Source: Nonomuraea ceibae (GTDB taxonomy: Bacteria; Actinomycetota; Actinomycetes; Streptosporangiales; Streptosporangiaceae). From it: DNA of 64,000 nt. The DNA lies in NCBI RefSeq assembly GCF_019396325.1, contig NZ_JAHKRO010000042.1, forward strand, positions 1-64,000. The letters run 5' to 3'. This document shows, piece by piece, positions 7,632 through 15,429 of the stretch (its first letter is position 1; each line of letters starts with the position of its first letter). The notes under the pieces were generated by a model. That model worked only from the letters and a program-made list of their open reading frames with translations. It was not told the origin of the DNA and did no database searches. The translations under genes and the position numbers were made by a program.

Positions 7632-8834
7632 ATGACCTTCGACCCACTCCAAGAGCGGGGCATCCCGCTCGACAAGCAGCTACGCAACTGGCGCGAGCTG
7701 AACGTCATGCCCATCGACCCCGACCACGCCGACCCGTACACCCGGTGCCGGATCATCGCGATGAACGGGATCGAGGTGGAGGCGATCCTCTTCAGCCACC
7801 AGCTCGCCCGGCACTGCCCCGACCTGGAGCTCAAGCAGCAGCTCGCCCGGGTCCGCTACATCGAGGCGCAGCAGCAGAAGGCGGTCAACTGGCTGCTGCC
7901 GGGAGTCTCCTCGGTCCTGGAGACCACGCTCGCCTACGAGCAGGTGGCCGTCGACCTGACGGCCTGGGTGGCCCGCATGGAGCCCGACCCGTATCTGAAG
8001 CAGGCCTACCAGTTCGGCGTCCTGGAGGACTTCGACCACCTCTACCGGTACGCCAACCTGTACGAGATGATCGAGCACCGCAAGGCGGAGAAGATCGTCG
8101 ACGACCTCACCGAGGTGATGCCGGGCCGCCCGACGTACCTGCACCACCGCGACCCCGTCGACAACGTACGCGAGCCGTACGACAAGAGCAGCACCGAGCC
8201 GATCTCCAAGCTGCACGCGCTGACCATCATGGCCGCCGAGCAGCAGACCATGAACTTCTACATGAACGTCGGCCCCACCTACATGGAGCCGATCGCCCGC
8301 CAGCTCTACCAGGAGATCGGGCTCATCGAGGAGGAGCACGTCACCCACTACGAGTCGCTGGTCGACCCGGGCGAGAGCTGGTGGGAGATGCTGCTCAACC
8401 ACGAGTACAACGAGTGCTACCTCTACCACTCGTTCATGGAGACCGAGTCCGACCCCAAGGTGAAGGCCATCTGGGAGCTGCACCTGAACATGGAGCTGGA
8501 GCACCTGCGGCTGGCCGCCGAGCTGTTCAAGAAGCACGACGGCCGCGACCCCGAGCAGGTGGTGGCCCCGGCGCTGCCGACGCCGGTCACGTTCGAGCCG
8601 AACAAGGCGTACCTGCGCGAGCTGATCGCCACGCAGATCGACTACACGACGCTGGGCACCGGCTACGTGCAGGAGGCCCACGAGCGGTTCGAGAAGATGC
8701 AGGACGCGATCATGGGCGGTGAGAAGCCGCCGTCGGAGCGGGTCATCGAGGAGAACCGCAGCAAGTCGGGCGAGGAGTACCGGCTGGAGACCGAGGGCCC
8801 GCACCCGGTGGAGAGCCTGCGCCTGGGCCGCTGA
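7632..8834 (+). CDS. Large ferritin-like protein with predicted diiron site
   Basis: 400 aa, very acidic and helical. The second half carries a full set of ferritin-superfamily ligands: Glu in 'AAEQQTMNFYMNV', an E-x-x-H in 'LIEEEHVTHYESL', Glu in 'NHEYNECYLYHSFME', and a second E-x-x-H in 'HLNMELEHLRLAAELF'. The first half has a similar helical pattern ('NGIEVEAILFSHQLARH', 'TLAYEQVAVDL') and may be a degenerate first bundle. This arrangement suggests a two-domain ferritin-like oxidoreductase or ferroxidase; the exact family is not one I can name. It lies between two hemerythrin genes, one divergent and one 35 bp downstream. Confidence 0.72.
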   Translation: MTFDPLQERGIPLDKQLRNWRELNVMPIDPDHADPYTRCRIIAMNGIEVEAILFSHQLARHCPDLELKQQLARVRYIEAQQQKAVNWLLPGVSSVLETTLAYEQVAVDLTAWVARMEPDPYLKQAYQFGVLEDFDHLYRYANLYEMIEHRKAEKIVDDLTEVMPGRPTYLHHRDPVDNVREPYDKSSTEPISKLHALTIMAAEQQTMNFYMNVGPTYMEPIARQLYQEIGLIEEEHVTHYESLVDPGESWWEMLLNHEYNECYLYHSFMETESDPKVKAIWELHLNMELEHLRLAAELFKKHDGRDPEQVVAPALPTPVTFEPNKAYLRELIATQIDYTTLGTGYVQEAHERFEKMQDAIMGGEKPPSERVIEENRSKSGEEYRLETEGPHPVESLRLGR

Positions 8835-8869
8835 GGTTGGGCGGCCGGGGCCGGGGTAGTCCCGTTGCC

Positions 8870-9319
8870 ATGGCTGCCGACGTCATCACCCTCATCACCG
8901 CTGATCACCGGCGGGTGGAAGCACTGCTCGACCGGCTCAAGGCGGAGCGGGGCGAGCGCCGGGACACCGTGGCCGAGCTGCACGTTCTTCTCACCGCGCA
9001 CGCTCGCGCCGAGGAGGATCGGGTCTATCCCGGCATCGACGCCCATCACGGGCTGGAAGCACACAAGGAGGCCGAGGTCCTGCTCGACGCGCTGCGGCGC
9101 GCCGAGGCGGGCTCGGCCGGGTTCGTGGAGACGCTGGAGCTGCTGGCCGAGTCGATCGTCCCGCACATGCGGGAGGAGGAGACGACGATGCTGCCGCTGC
9201 TGGCCAGGACGGCAGGCGACAAGCGGTTGAAACGGATCGGCGCCGCCTTCGCCGAGCGCAGGCAGCAGCTCCTGCGCGCCCTGGCGGCGGCCAAACCTTT
9301 GGAACAGGCCGGTCAGTAG
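8870..9319 (+). CDS. Hemerythrin domain-containing protein
   Basis: 149 aa, a complete HHE cation-binding domain. Visible ligand candidates are His in 'ITADHRRVEALLD', His and Glu in 'LTAHARAEEDRVYP', His in 'GLEAHKEAEVLLD', and His plus Glu in 'IVPHMREEETTMLP'. The ATG at 8870 fits the domain start. It is encoded 35 bp downstream of the ferritin-like gene, probably co-transcribed, and its last 7 bp overlap the convergent response-regulator gene. Likely an iron/oxygen or NO-binding stress protein. Confidence 0.88.
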   Translation: MAADVITLITADHRRVEALLDRLKAERGERRDTVAELHVLLTAHARAEEDRVYPGIDAHHGLEAHKEAEVLLDALRRAEAGSAGFVETLELLAESIVPHMREEETTMLPLLARTAGDKRLKRIGAAFAERRQQLLRALAAAKPLEQAGQ

Positions 9320-10005
9320 CCCCGGGTCACCCACACGGCGAGCTGAGTGCGGTCGCGCAGGGAGAGTTTGCGCAGGCAGCTGGAGATGTGGTTCCTGGCC
9401 GTGCCTTCGGAGATGTCCAGCCGCCGGGCGATCTCCCGGTTGGTCGCGCCGAGGCCGACCAGCCGGGCCACCTCCAGCTCGCGCCCGGTGAGCGGCCCGG
9501 TGAGTGGTCCGGTGAGTGGCCCGGTGAGCGGCCCGGTGAGCGGCCCGGTGAGTGGCGCCGCGGCGGGCGGCTCGTCCTGCCGCAGCGCGGCGACCAGCCG
9601 CGCGGCCGCGGGCCCGCCGAGCACGGTCTCCCCGGCGGCGACCCGTCGCACGGCGCCGACGAGCTCGTCAGGCGGCGTGTCCTTGAGCAGGTAGCCGCGG
9701 GCGCCGGCGCGCAGCCCGCCGAAGATGTACGCGTCGTCGTCGAACGTGGTCAGCATGATCGCCGCGATGCCGGGGAAATCCGTGCGCAGCCGCCCCACCA
9801 GCTCGACCCCGTCCATCACGGGCATCCGGGCGTCGACGAGCGCGACGTGCGGACGCTCGTCCGCGGCCGTCCCGGCGAGCAGTTCGAGGGCGTCGAGGCC
9901 GTTGCGGGCCGTTCCGGCGACGGCGATGCCGGGCTCGATCTCCAGCAGCTTGCGCAACCCTTCGCGCATGAGGATCTGGTCGTCGACCAGCAGGACGCGG
10001 ATCAC
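9313..10005 (-). CDS. Two-component response regulator, NarL family, with PLTG-repeat linker
   Basis: 230 aa. The receiver domain contains 'VLLVDDQILMREGL', the phospho-Asp in 'VALVDARMPVMDGVE' and Lys in 'YLLKDTPPDELV'. The LuxR HTH ends the protein ('RELEVARLVGLGATNREIAR', then 'TARNHISSCLRKLSL'). Between them six consecutive copies of PLTG (9485-9556) replace the usual short linker; the last LTG is the normal start of the HTH. The GTG start overlaps the kinase stop by four bases. It probably controls the divergent membrane protein gene at 11313. Confidence 0.92.
   Translation of the reverse strand: MIRVLLVDDQILMREGLRKLLEIEPGIAVAGTARNGLDALELLAGTAADERPHVALVDARMPVMDGVELVGRLRTDFPGIAAIMLTTFDDDAYIFGGLRAGARGYLLKDTPPDELVGAVRRVAAGETVLGGPAAARLVAALRQDEPPAAAPLTGPLTGPLTGPLTGPLTGPLTGRELEVARLVGLGATNREIARRLDISEGTARNHISSCLRKLSLRDRTQLAVWVTRGY
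9485..9556 (-). repeat. 12-bp tandem repeat (6 copies) encoding PLTG
   Basis: Six head-to-tail copies of CCGGTGAGYGGY (plus-strand reading) differ only at two pyrimidine positions. In the regulator frame each unit encodes Pro-Leu-Thr-Gly. The array likely grew by slippage from the LTG that opens the LuxR HTH domain, so its length could vary between strains. Confidence 0.95.
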
Positions 10006-11210
10006 GCGGGCACCGTCGCGGTCAGCGCGAATCCGTCGCCGGGCCGGTTGTCGATCTGCAGGACGCCGCCGATCCCGGCCAGCCGCTCCTCCAGCCCGCG
10101 CAGGCCGAAGCCCTCCGCCACGCGCGCCGGGTCGGCGCCGTCGCCGTCGTCCGCGATCGTCACCGTGACCTCCCGGGGCGCGCAGCCGAGCGCGACCTCG
10201 ACGCGGCGGGCCCGCGCGTGCCGCAGCACGTTCGTCAGCCCCTCCTGCAGCACCCGGTAGCAGACCAGCTCGTGCCCCTCGGCCACGGCGGGCCACTCGC
10301 CGTCCACGGTGAACGCCACCTCCAGGTCGGCCGACCGGAACGAGGCGGCCAGCAGCTCCATCGCCGCCGCGCCGGTGCGGCCCTCCATGCGCAGCGGCTT
10401 GAGCGCGCGGACCCATCGGCGGGTGTCGTTCAGCGCGTCGAGGGTCAGCTCCTGCGCCTGGCGCACCTCGTCCCACGCCGAGGCGGGCCGGGCGGTGCGG
10501 AACCGCAGGGCGTTGGCCAAGCTCATGTTGATGACCGTGAGGTGGTGGCCGACGCTGTCGTGCATGTCGCGGGCCATCCTGGCGCGCTCGTCGGCGACGG
10601 CCAGGTCACGCGCCTGCTCGGCGTGGCGGCGCAGCGCGGCGTGCGCCTCCTCCAGCTCCACCAGCAGGCGCCGGGTCCGTACGGCCTGCCGGTGCGCCTC
10701 CAGCAACGCCATCATGACCAGGACGATCACCAGGCAGAGGAACATCGCGAGCAGCCCGTTGACCACGGCCATGAACAGCGTCTGCGCCGGGTTGACCAGG
10801 CCGGCCCCGAAGTGCAGCAGCCCGGTCAGGACCGGGTAGAGCGCCGCGCCGCGCATGCCGAACACGACGAGCGCGTTGCCCACGGCCAGGCACGAGATGA
10901 GCAGCGTGGTGATGCTGCCCGCGGACATCATGAGCAGGCTCGCGCCCAGGAACAGCACGGTGACGGCCTTGCGCCGGGCGGGCGCCGAGGCCCGCCACGG
11001 CAGGAAGAACCACAGCACGCACGCGGCGAGCAGGGCGGCGCCGCCGATCCAGAACAGTGCCGAGATCAGCGGCTGTGCCGCCAGGCCGGGCCGGATGTCG
11101 GGGTGCAGGGTCGCCAGGTAGATGAGCGCGCTGAGCAGCGCGGCGCCCCAGAAGGTGATCTCCAGCGCCACCGGGGCCCGGTCGCCGTCGAACTCCGTCC
11201 AGCCCCGCAT
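10002..11210 (-). CDS. Two-component sensor histidine kinase, NarL/DesK type
   Basis: 402 aa starting at MRGWTEFDGD. Six or so hydrophobic segments occupy residues ~18-190, followed by a coiled coil ('LLVELEEAHAALRRHAEQ') and the HisKA_3 motif 'RMARDMHDSVGHHLTVI'. The HATPase domain has the N box 'EGLTNVLRHARA' and G boxes 'DDGDG' and 'GFGLRGLEERL'. It is co-transcribed with, and overlaps, the regulator gene at 10005. A 102-bp intergenic region containing two inverted repeats separates it from the divergent SdpI-like gene. Confidence 0.9.
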   Translation of the reverse strand: MRGWTEFDGDRAPVALEITFWGAALLSALIYLATLHPDIRPGLAAQPLISALFWIGGAALLAACVLWFFLPWRASAPARRKAVTVLFLGASLLMMSAGSITTLLISCLAVGNALVVFGMRGAALYPVLTGLLHFGAGLVNPAQTLFMAVVNGLLAMFLCLVIVLVMMALLEAHRQAVRTRRLLVELEEAHAALRRHAEQARDLAVADERARMARDMHDSVGHHLTVINMSLANALRFRTARPASAWDEVRQAQELTLDALNDTRRWVRALKPLRMEGRTGAAAMELLAASFRSADLEVAFTVDGEWPAVAEGHELVCYRVLQEGLTNVLRHARARRVEVALGCAPREVTVTIADDGDGADPARVAEGFGLRGLEERLAGIGGVLQIDNRPGDGFALTATVPA

Positions 11211-11249
11211 GCTCGCAGCATACGGCGGGCCGCGCGGGGCGGGCAGATG

Positions 11250-11308
11250 ACATCCGGCACATGACAAAAAGCGGATGTTCCGACCGTAGGCCGCGGACCT
11301 ACGGTCGG
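11250..11308. promoter_or_regulatory. Two inverted repeats in the divergent promoter of kinase and SdpI-like gene
   Basis: A perfect 11-bp inverted repeat CCGACCGTAGG / CCTACGGTCGG (11280-11290 and 11298-11308, 7-bp spacer) ends four bases before the ATG of 11313. A second, ACATCCG / CGGATGT (11250-11256 and 11272-11278), lies just upstream. They sit between the two-component operon and the membrane protein gene, so they are candidate sites for the NarL-type regulator; the first could also fold in the mRNA and occlude the start. Confidence 0.6.
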
Positions 11309-11312
11309 TGCC

Positions 11313-11948
11313 ATGAACTTCCCCAGGACAGGAGCCGTCATCGCCACGCTCTCCTTGGCCGCCATGCTGGCCGTGAGCTGGGCGCTGTGGGACGCGCTGC
11401 CGGAGCTGATCACGACCAGGGAGGCCACGCCCGACCGGGCCGGGGTCCGGGTGCCGCGACTCCTGGCCGCCGGGGCGCTCCCGGCCGCGCTGGTGCTCGT
11501 CGTGGCAGCCCTGGGCGCGGGCGTCGTGGTGGGGCGGCGGGCCCCGGCGGTCCTGAACACGCTGTTCACGCTCACGCCGTCGCGGGCCGCGCTGAGCGTG
11601 GTGCTCGGCACGCTGCCGCCGTTCCTGCTGGTCCTTCACACGGGACTGCTCGTCTGGACCGCCGGGTACGCGGTCCCGATCGAGCAGATCATGGCCGCCT
11701 CCCTCGGCCTGCTGCTGGTCGCGCTGGGCCGGGCGCTGCCGAGGGTCACTCCGGACCTGCCGGAGGCGCCGGCCCGCGAGTGGAAGCGCGCGCAACGGCC
11801 GGGCGGGCTGGCGACGACGCTGGTCGGCGTCGCGTGTGCGGCGGCGGCCTGGGTCCTGCCGCCGCTGCCGGTCGCGGTCGCGGCCGTGCTCCTGGTGGCC
11901 GTGGTCCACCTGGTGATGGCCCTGGTCACGGTGGCCCGGCTGCGTTAG
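11313..11948 (+). CDS. DUF1648/SdpI-like integral membrane protein
   Basis: 211 aa with about six hydrophobic segments. The segment after the first helix ('WDALPELITTREATPDRAG') resembles the 'LP-x-I-x-T...' loop of DUF1648/SdpI-type membrane proteins, which in Bacillus confer immunity and signal to a repressor. It has no Shine-Dalgarno of note because the perfect inverted repeat occupies the leader. It is divergent from the two-component operon at 9313-11210 and is a plausible target of it. The last 4 bp overlap the convergent epimerase gene. Confidence 0.55.
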   Translation: MNFPRTGAVIATLSLAAMLAVSWALWDALPELITTREATPDRAGVRVPRLLAAGALPAALVLVVAALGAGVVVGRRAPAVLNTLFTLTPSRAALSVVLGTLPPFLLVLHTGLLVWTAGYAVPIEQIMAASLGLLLVALGRALPRVTPDLPEAPAREWKRAQRPGGLATTLVGVACAAAAWVLPPLPVAVAAVLLVAVVHLVMALVTVARLR

Positions 11949-12895
11949 GCGGGCGCGCGGATGATCCCGTCGCGGATCAGCCGGTCGACGGCCTCGGCGA
12001 CCGCCTCCAGCGGCGTGTAGCGGGGGCGGAAGCCGAGCAGGCGCTCGGCCTTGGCCATCGAGCAGTGCGGGCTGTGCGCGATGTGGTCGTAGGTGATCTC
12101 GGCGTCCGGCTCCGGCACGGTCTCCCGCCACCGCTCCCACGGCAGGAACGCCAGCCGCGCCTCCTGCCCGAACCAGCCGGCCACCGCCTCGGCGTAGCCG
12201 CGCAGCGTGAGCGCGGAGGAGGCCACGCAGTGGAAGCTCTCCCCGACGGCGGCCGAGCGGGCGGCCAGCGCGGCCGTGAACTGCCGGGCCACGTCGTCGG
12301 CGTGCACGTGCTGGACGGTCTCCAGCCCCAGGTTGGGCAGCGTCAGCACGTCGCCGTCGGCCAGCGTCTGGAACGCGGCGGGATCGACGTTGCCCGCCGG
12401 GGTGACCGGCACCCAGCCGGGCCCGGTGATGTGCCCGGGGTGCAGCACGGTGACCGGCAGCCCGCTCTCGTGCAGCAGGTAGGACTCGACGGCCGCCTTC
12501 TTGATCCCGTAGTCGCCGAACGGCCGCCGGGGCCGGTCCTCCGTCGTCGGCACCTGCTCGCTGGGCCCGTGCACCCAGATCGTGCCGCAGTGCAGGAAGT
12601 GCCGCACCCGCCCGGCCAGGGCCTCGGCGAGCTGCCGGGCGCTGGACTCCTCGAAGCAGATCAGGTCGATGACGGCGTCGCCGCCCAGGCCGGCGATCCG
12701 CGCGCCGAACGTCCCGGCCGCCTCCTCCGCCTCCCGGTCGGCGACCACCGTGGTGACCTTCCGCCAGGCGCCGTGCGGGGTGTAGGGGCCCCGCCGGCCG
12801 CGGCTGACGGCCACCACGTCATGTCCCGCCTCGACGAGCCGGGGGATCAGGTAGGTGCCGATGTGCCCGCTGGCGCCGATCACCACAGTGCGCAT
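11945..12895 (-). CDS. NAD-dependent epimerase/dehydratase family protein
   Basis: 316 aa extended-SDR fold. The Rossmann motif GASGHIG is at residues ~7-13, and 'ALAGRVRHFLHCGTIWVHG' contains the strand before the active site. The usual YxxxK appears as 'YGIKKAAVE'. The segment 'VTVLHPGHITGPG' is the typical substrate-domain entry. Family members act on nucleotide sugars or other carbonyl compounds; the substrate is not predictable here. It is flanked by two-component systems without tight coupling (10 bp before the regulator stop at 12906). Confidence 0.85.
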   Translation of the reverse strand: MRTVVIGASGHIGTYLIPRLVEAGHDVVAVSRGRRGPYTPHGAWRKVTTVVADREAEEAAGTFGARIAGLGGDAVIDLICFEESSARQLAEALAGRVRHFLHCGTIWVHGPSEQVPTTEDRPRRPFGDYGIKKAAVESYLLHESGLPVTVLHPGHITGPGWVPVTPAGNVDPAAFQTLADGDVLTLPNLGLETVQHVHADDVARQFTAALAARSAAVGESFHCVASSALTLRGYAEAVAGWFGQEARLAFLPWERWRETVPEPDAEITYDHIAHSPHCSMAKAERLLGFRPRYTPLEAVAEAVDRLIRDGIIRAPA

Positions 12896-12905
12896 GGGGA
12901 CCAGC

Positions 12906-13580
12906 CTAGATGCGCGGCTCGTCGGCCGCCTGGAGGTAGGTGAGCACCGCCAGGACCCGCCGGTTGCCGTCCTCCGCCTGGAGGCCGAGCTTGGCGAAGA
13001 TGTTGCCGATGTGCTTGACCACCGCGCCCTCGGTGACGTGCAGCCCGGCGGCGATGTGGCTGTTGCTCTCCCCGGCGGCCATGCGGCCCAGCACCTCGCG
13101 CTCGCGCTCGCTCAGCGTGTCGATGGCGCGCGGGCGGTTGGCGGCCATCAGGTGGCCGATGACCTTGGGGTCGATGACGATCCCGCCGCCCGCGACGACG
13201 TCGAGCGAGTGCATGAAGTCGGTCACGCGCCCCACGCGGTCCTTCAGCAGATAGCCGACGCCGCCCCGGGGCTCGGCGATGAGCTTGGCCGCGTAGGCGT
13301 CGCCGAGATACTGCGACAGCACCAGGACGCCGATGCCCGGATGGGCGGCGCGGATCTCCAGGGCGGCGCGCAGCCCGTCGTCGAGGTTGCGCGGCGGCAT
13401 CCGCACGTCGGTGATCACCACGTCGGGGCGGTGCTCGGCGACGGCCCGCAGCAGCTCGTCGGCGTCCTCGACGGCGCTGACGACCTCGTGGCCGAAGCGC
13501 TGGAGCAGGGCGACCAGCCCTTCCCTCATCAGGGCCGCGTCCTCGGCGATCACCACACGCATGATCCCATTGTCGCTCAT
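12906..13580 (-). CDS. Two-component response regulator, NarL family
   Basis: 224 aa if started at the ATG that overlaps the kinase stop (ATGA, 13577-13580); an internal ATG at 13562 (MRVVIAED) also fits the domain start. The receiver domain has 'VVIAEDAALMREGL', the phospho-Asp in 'VVITDVRMPP' and Lys in 'GYLLKDRVGRVTD'. The C-terminal HTH reads 'LSEREREVLGRMAAGESN' then 'GAVVKHIGNIFAKLGL'. This subgroup (LiaR-like, with 'SQYLGDAYAAKLI') usually pairs with PspC/sensor-domain kinases such as its neighbour. Confidence 0.92.
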   Translation of the reverse strand: MSDNGIMRVVIAEDAALMREGLVALLQRFGHEVVSAVEDADELLRAVAEHRPDVVITDVRMPPRNLDDGLRAALEIRAAHPGIGVLVLSQYLGDAYAAKLIAEPRGGVGYLLKDRVGRVTDFMHSLDVVAGGGIVIDPKVIGHLMAANRPRAIDTLSEREREVLGRMAAGESNSHIAAGLHVTEGAVVKHIGNIFAKLGLQAEDGNRRVLAVLTYLQAADEPRI

Positions 13581-14773
13581 CGAGGGCGGGGGATGTCGGC
13601 GACGATCCTCGTGGGGCCGCCGGGCGGGCTGTCCACGACGAGGTCGCCGGAGAGCATCGCGGCCCGCTCGTACATGCCGACGATCCCGGTCCCGCGCGCC
13701 GAGCTGGCGCCGCCGAGGCCGTCGTCGGTGACGGTCAGCACGATGCGGTCGCCGGGAGCGGCCAGCGTGACGTGGATCCGGTCGGGCATGGCGTGCTTGA
13801 CGGCGTTGGCGACGGCCTCGCTGGCGATGTAGTAGAGCGACGACTCGACCGGCAGCGGGAGCCGTCCGACACCGTCGGCCTCGACCGTGGCGGGCACCGG
13901 CATGCGGTGCCCCAGCTCGCGCAGCGCGGCCCCGAGCCCGTCGTCGATCAGCGTGCGGGGGCGCAGCCCGTGCACGACGTCGCGCAGGGTGTCGAGGGCC
14001 AGCTCGTTCTCGCGCCTGACGGCCTCCAGCGACTCCAGCGCGGCGTCCTGCCTGGGCCCGGCGGGGATGGACTCGCGCAGCTCCAGTTCGAGCATGCCGA
14101 GGCGCATCGCGGCGGTGGCCAGGTGCTGCTGGGTGCCGTCGTGCAGGTCGCGCTCGATGCGCTGCCGCTCGCCCTCGAACCGCTCCAGCTCGGCGATGTT
14201 GGCCCTGGCCAGCGACGTCACCTGCGACTGAAGCTCGTCCATCCGGGGGGAGAGCAGCATTGTGGCCAGGAAGCTCTGCCCGCAGGCGAGCAGGGTCGAG
14301 ACGTACGGCAGCGCCACGGTGGCGAGGAGGCTGGCGGCGAGCGCGAGCGTGAGCTCCAGCGGCTCGGGCCGCGTCTGCCATTCGATCGCGGTGAACACGA
14401 CGAGCGCCACGACCACCCAGAGCACCGACAGGGCGGCCGCCACGGCGAGGAACACGACGGACAGCAGCCCGGTCGCGAGCTGCACCACCGCGAAGGCCAC
14501 CTCCCGCCAGAACATCGGCTGCTGGAGCCTGGCGAGCCCGCCCGGGCCCGGCGGCCGGGGGATGGCCTCGAACCCGGCCAGCCGCACCATCCGGCGTTCG
14601 ATCCTGGCCATGTACGCGGCCCAGAACGGGAACAGCAGCGGCAGGCTCACGGCCACGACCCCCGGCGCCCACAGCAGGGCGTGGACGAGGGTGTAGACCA
14701 GGCCACGCCACGGCCAGCGCGACGTCAGGAACCTGAAGGGGGAGCCGCGGAGCGCGGACCAGGCGTTGGACAT
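13577..14773 (-). CDS. Sensor-domain histidine kinase (two-component)
   Basis: 398 aa from MSNAWSAL (ATG 14773); an upstream in-frame ATG at 14800 would add nine residues but has its GGAG directly adjacent. Residues ~10-190 form the actinobacterial 'putative sensor' membrane domain ('PFRFLTSRWPWRGLVY' plus four membrane segments). HisKA_3 follows ('RIERDLHDGTQQHLATAAM'), then a HATPase with 'EAVANAVKHAMP' and the G boxes 'DDGLGGA' and 'GTGIVGMYERA'. Coupled to the regulator at 13580. The stimulus is likely envelope-related by family analogy. Confidence 0.9.
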   Translation of the reverse strand: MSNAWSALRGSPFRFLTSRWPWRGLVYTLVHALLWAPGVVAVSLPLLFPFWAAYMARIERRMVRLAGFEAIPRPPGPGGLARLQQPMFWREVAFAVVQLATGLLSVVFLAVAAALSVLWVVVALVVFTAIEWQTRPEPLELTLALAASLLATVALPYVSTLLACGQSFLATMLLSPRMDELQSQVTSLARANIAELERFEGERQRIERDLHDGTQQHLATAAMRLGMLELELRESIPAGPRQDAALESLEAVRRENELALDTLRDVVHGLRPRTLIDDGLGAALRELGHRMPVPATVEADGVGRLPLPVESSLYYIASEAVANAVKHAMPDRIHVTLAAPGDRIVLTVTDDGLGGASSARGTGIVGMYERAAMLSGDLVVDSPPGGPTRIVADIPRPR

Positions 14774-14922
14774 GTCGTGCAGCCTATGGAGAACGGACAT
14801 CTCCGGTCAGTGAGGGCATGAGGAGCGTTCAGGTGGACTTTCCCCTACCCCAAAACCCCACAAAGAGGATCATCCATATGCAAACATGATCTCGCTTCGT
14901 TCCCGATGAAAGGACGTACCAC

Positions 14923-15393
14923 GTGCGTAAGAAGGCCCTCGCCCTGGCAGCCATGCTCGGCGCCGGCACGGTCCTCCTGCACCCGGCGCCGGCGATGGCC
15001 GCCGCCTACACCCCCGAGGCCGCGTGCGCCGAGCAGTCCGGACGGGGCGGCTGGACGCATGTGAGCGACAACAAGCGTGCGGTGAAGCACCGCGGCTCGA
15101 CGTGGGGTCACGTCTATCTGATGTGGAACCGCGCCAGCCAGCAGAACTGCGTCGCCATGATCAAGACCAGGTACGCCGGCAAGTCCACCTACACCCAGGC
15201 GATCCTCAAGGTGCAGGGCGGCGGCGCGTACCGTGACCCGGGCACGCTGACGGCCAGGACGTACAAGTACTACGCCGCCGCCATCGGCTACGGCAAGGGC
15301 CAGTGCGTCGACTTCGAGGGCAAGACGACCAACGGCACGCGGAACTACGCCACCGCCGTCGGAAAGCGCGGCAGGCTCGCCAACTGCGGCTGA
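14923..15393 (+). CDS. Secreted spore-associated-protein-like protein
   Basis: 156 aa from GTG 14923 (GAAAGGA nine bases upstream). The N-terminus is a clear signal peptide: MRKK, a hydrophobic core, and a cleavage-type AMA-A at about residues 25-27. The mature part has four Cys (one near the N-terminus, 'QQNCVAMIK', 'KGQCVDFEGK' and the terminal 'NCG'), matching the order in streptomycete spore-associated protein A ('...NCV...', '...GHCVDWEG...', '...NCG'). Such proteins are exported to the spore or hyphal surface with unknown biochemical role. The gene appears monocistronic. Confidence 0.72.
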   Translation: MRKKALALAAMLGAGTVLLHPAPAMAAAYTPEAACAEQSGRGGWTHVSDNKRAVKHRGSTWGHVYLMWNRASQQNCVAMIKTRYAGKSTYTQAILKVQGGGAYRDPGTLTARTYKYYAAAIGYGKGQCVDFEGKTTNGTRNYATAVGKRGRLANCG

Positions 15394-15429
15394 CCTCCGC
15401 CGCGGGCATCCTGCGTGTACGCTGCGCGG

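Noticed and set aside
9485..9556. Possible CRISPR array
   Set aside because: Units are 12 bp, contiguous and in frame within a protein; no spacers, no cas genes.
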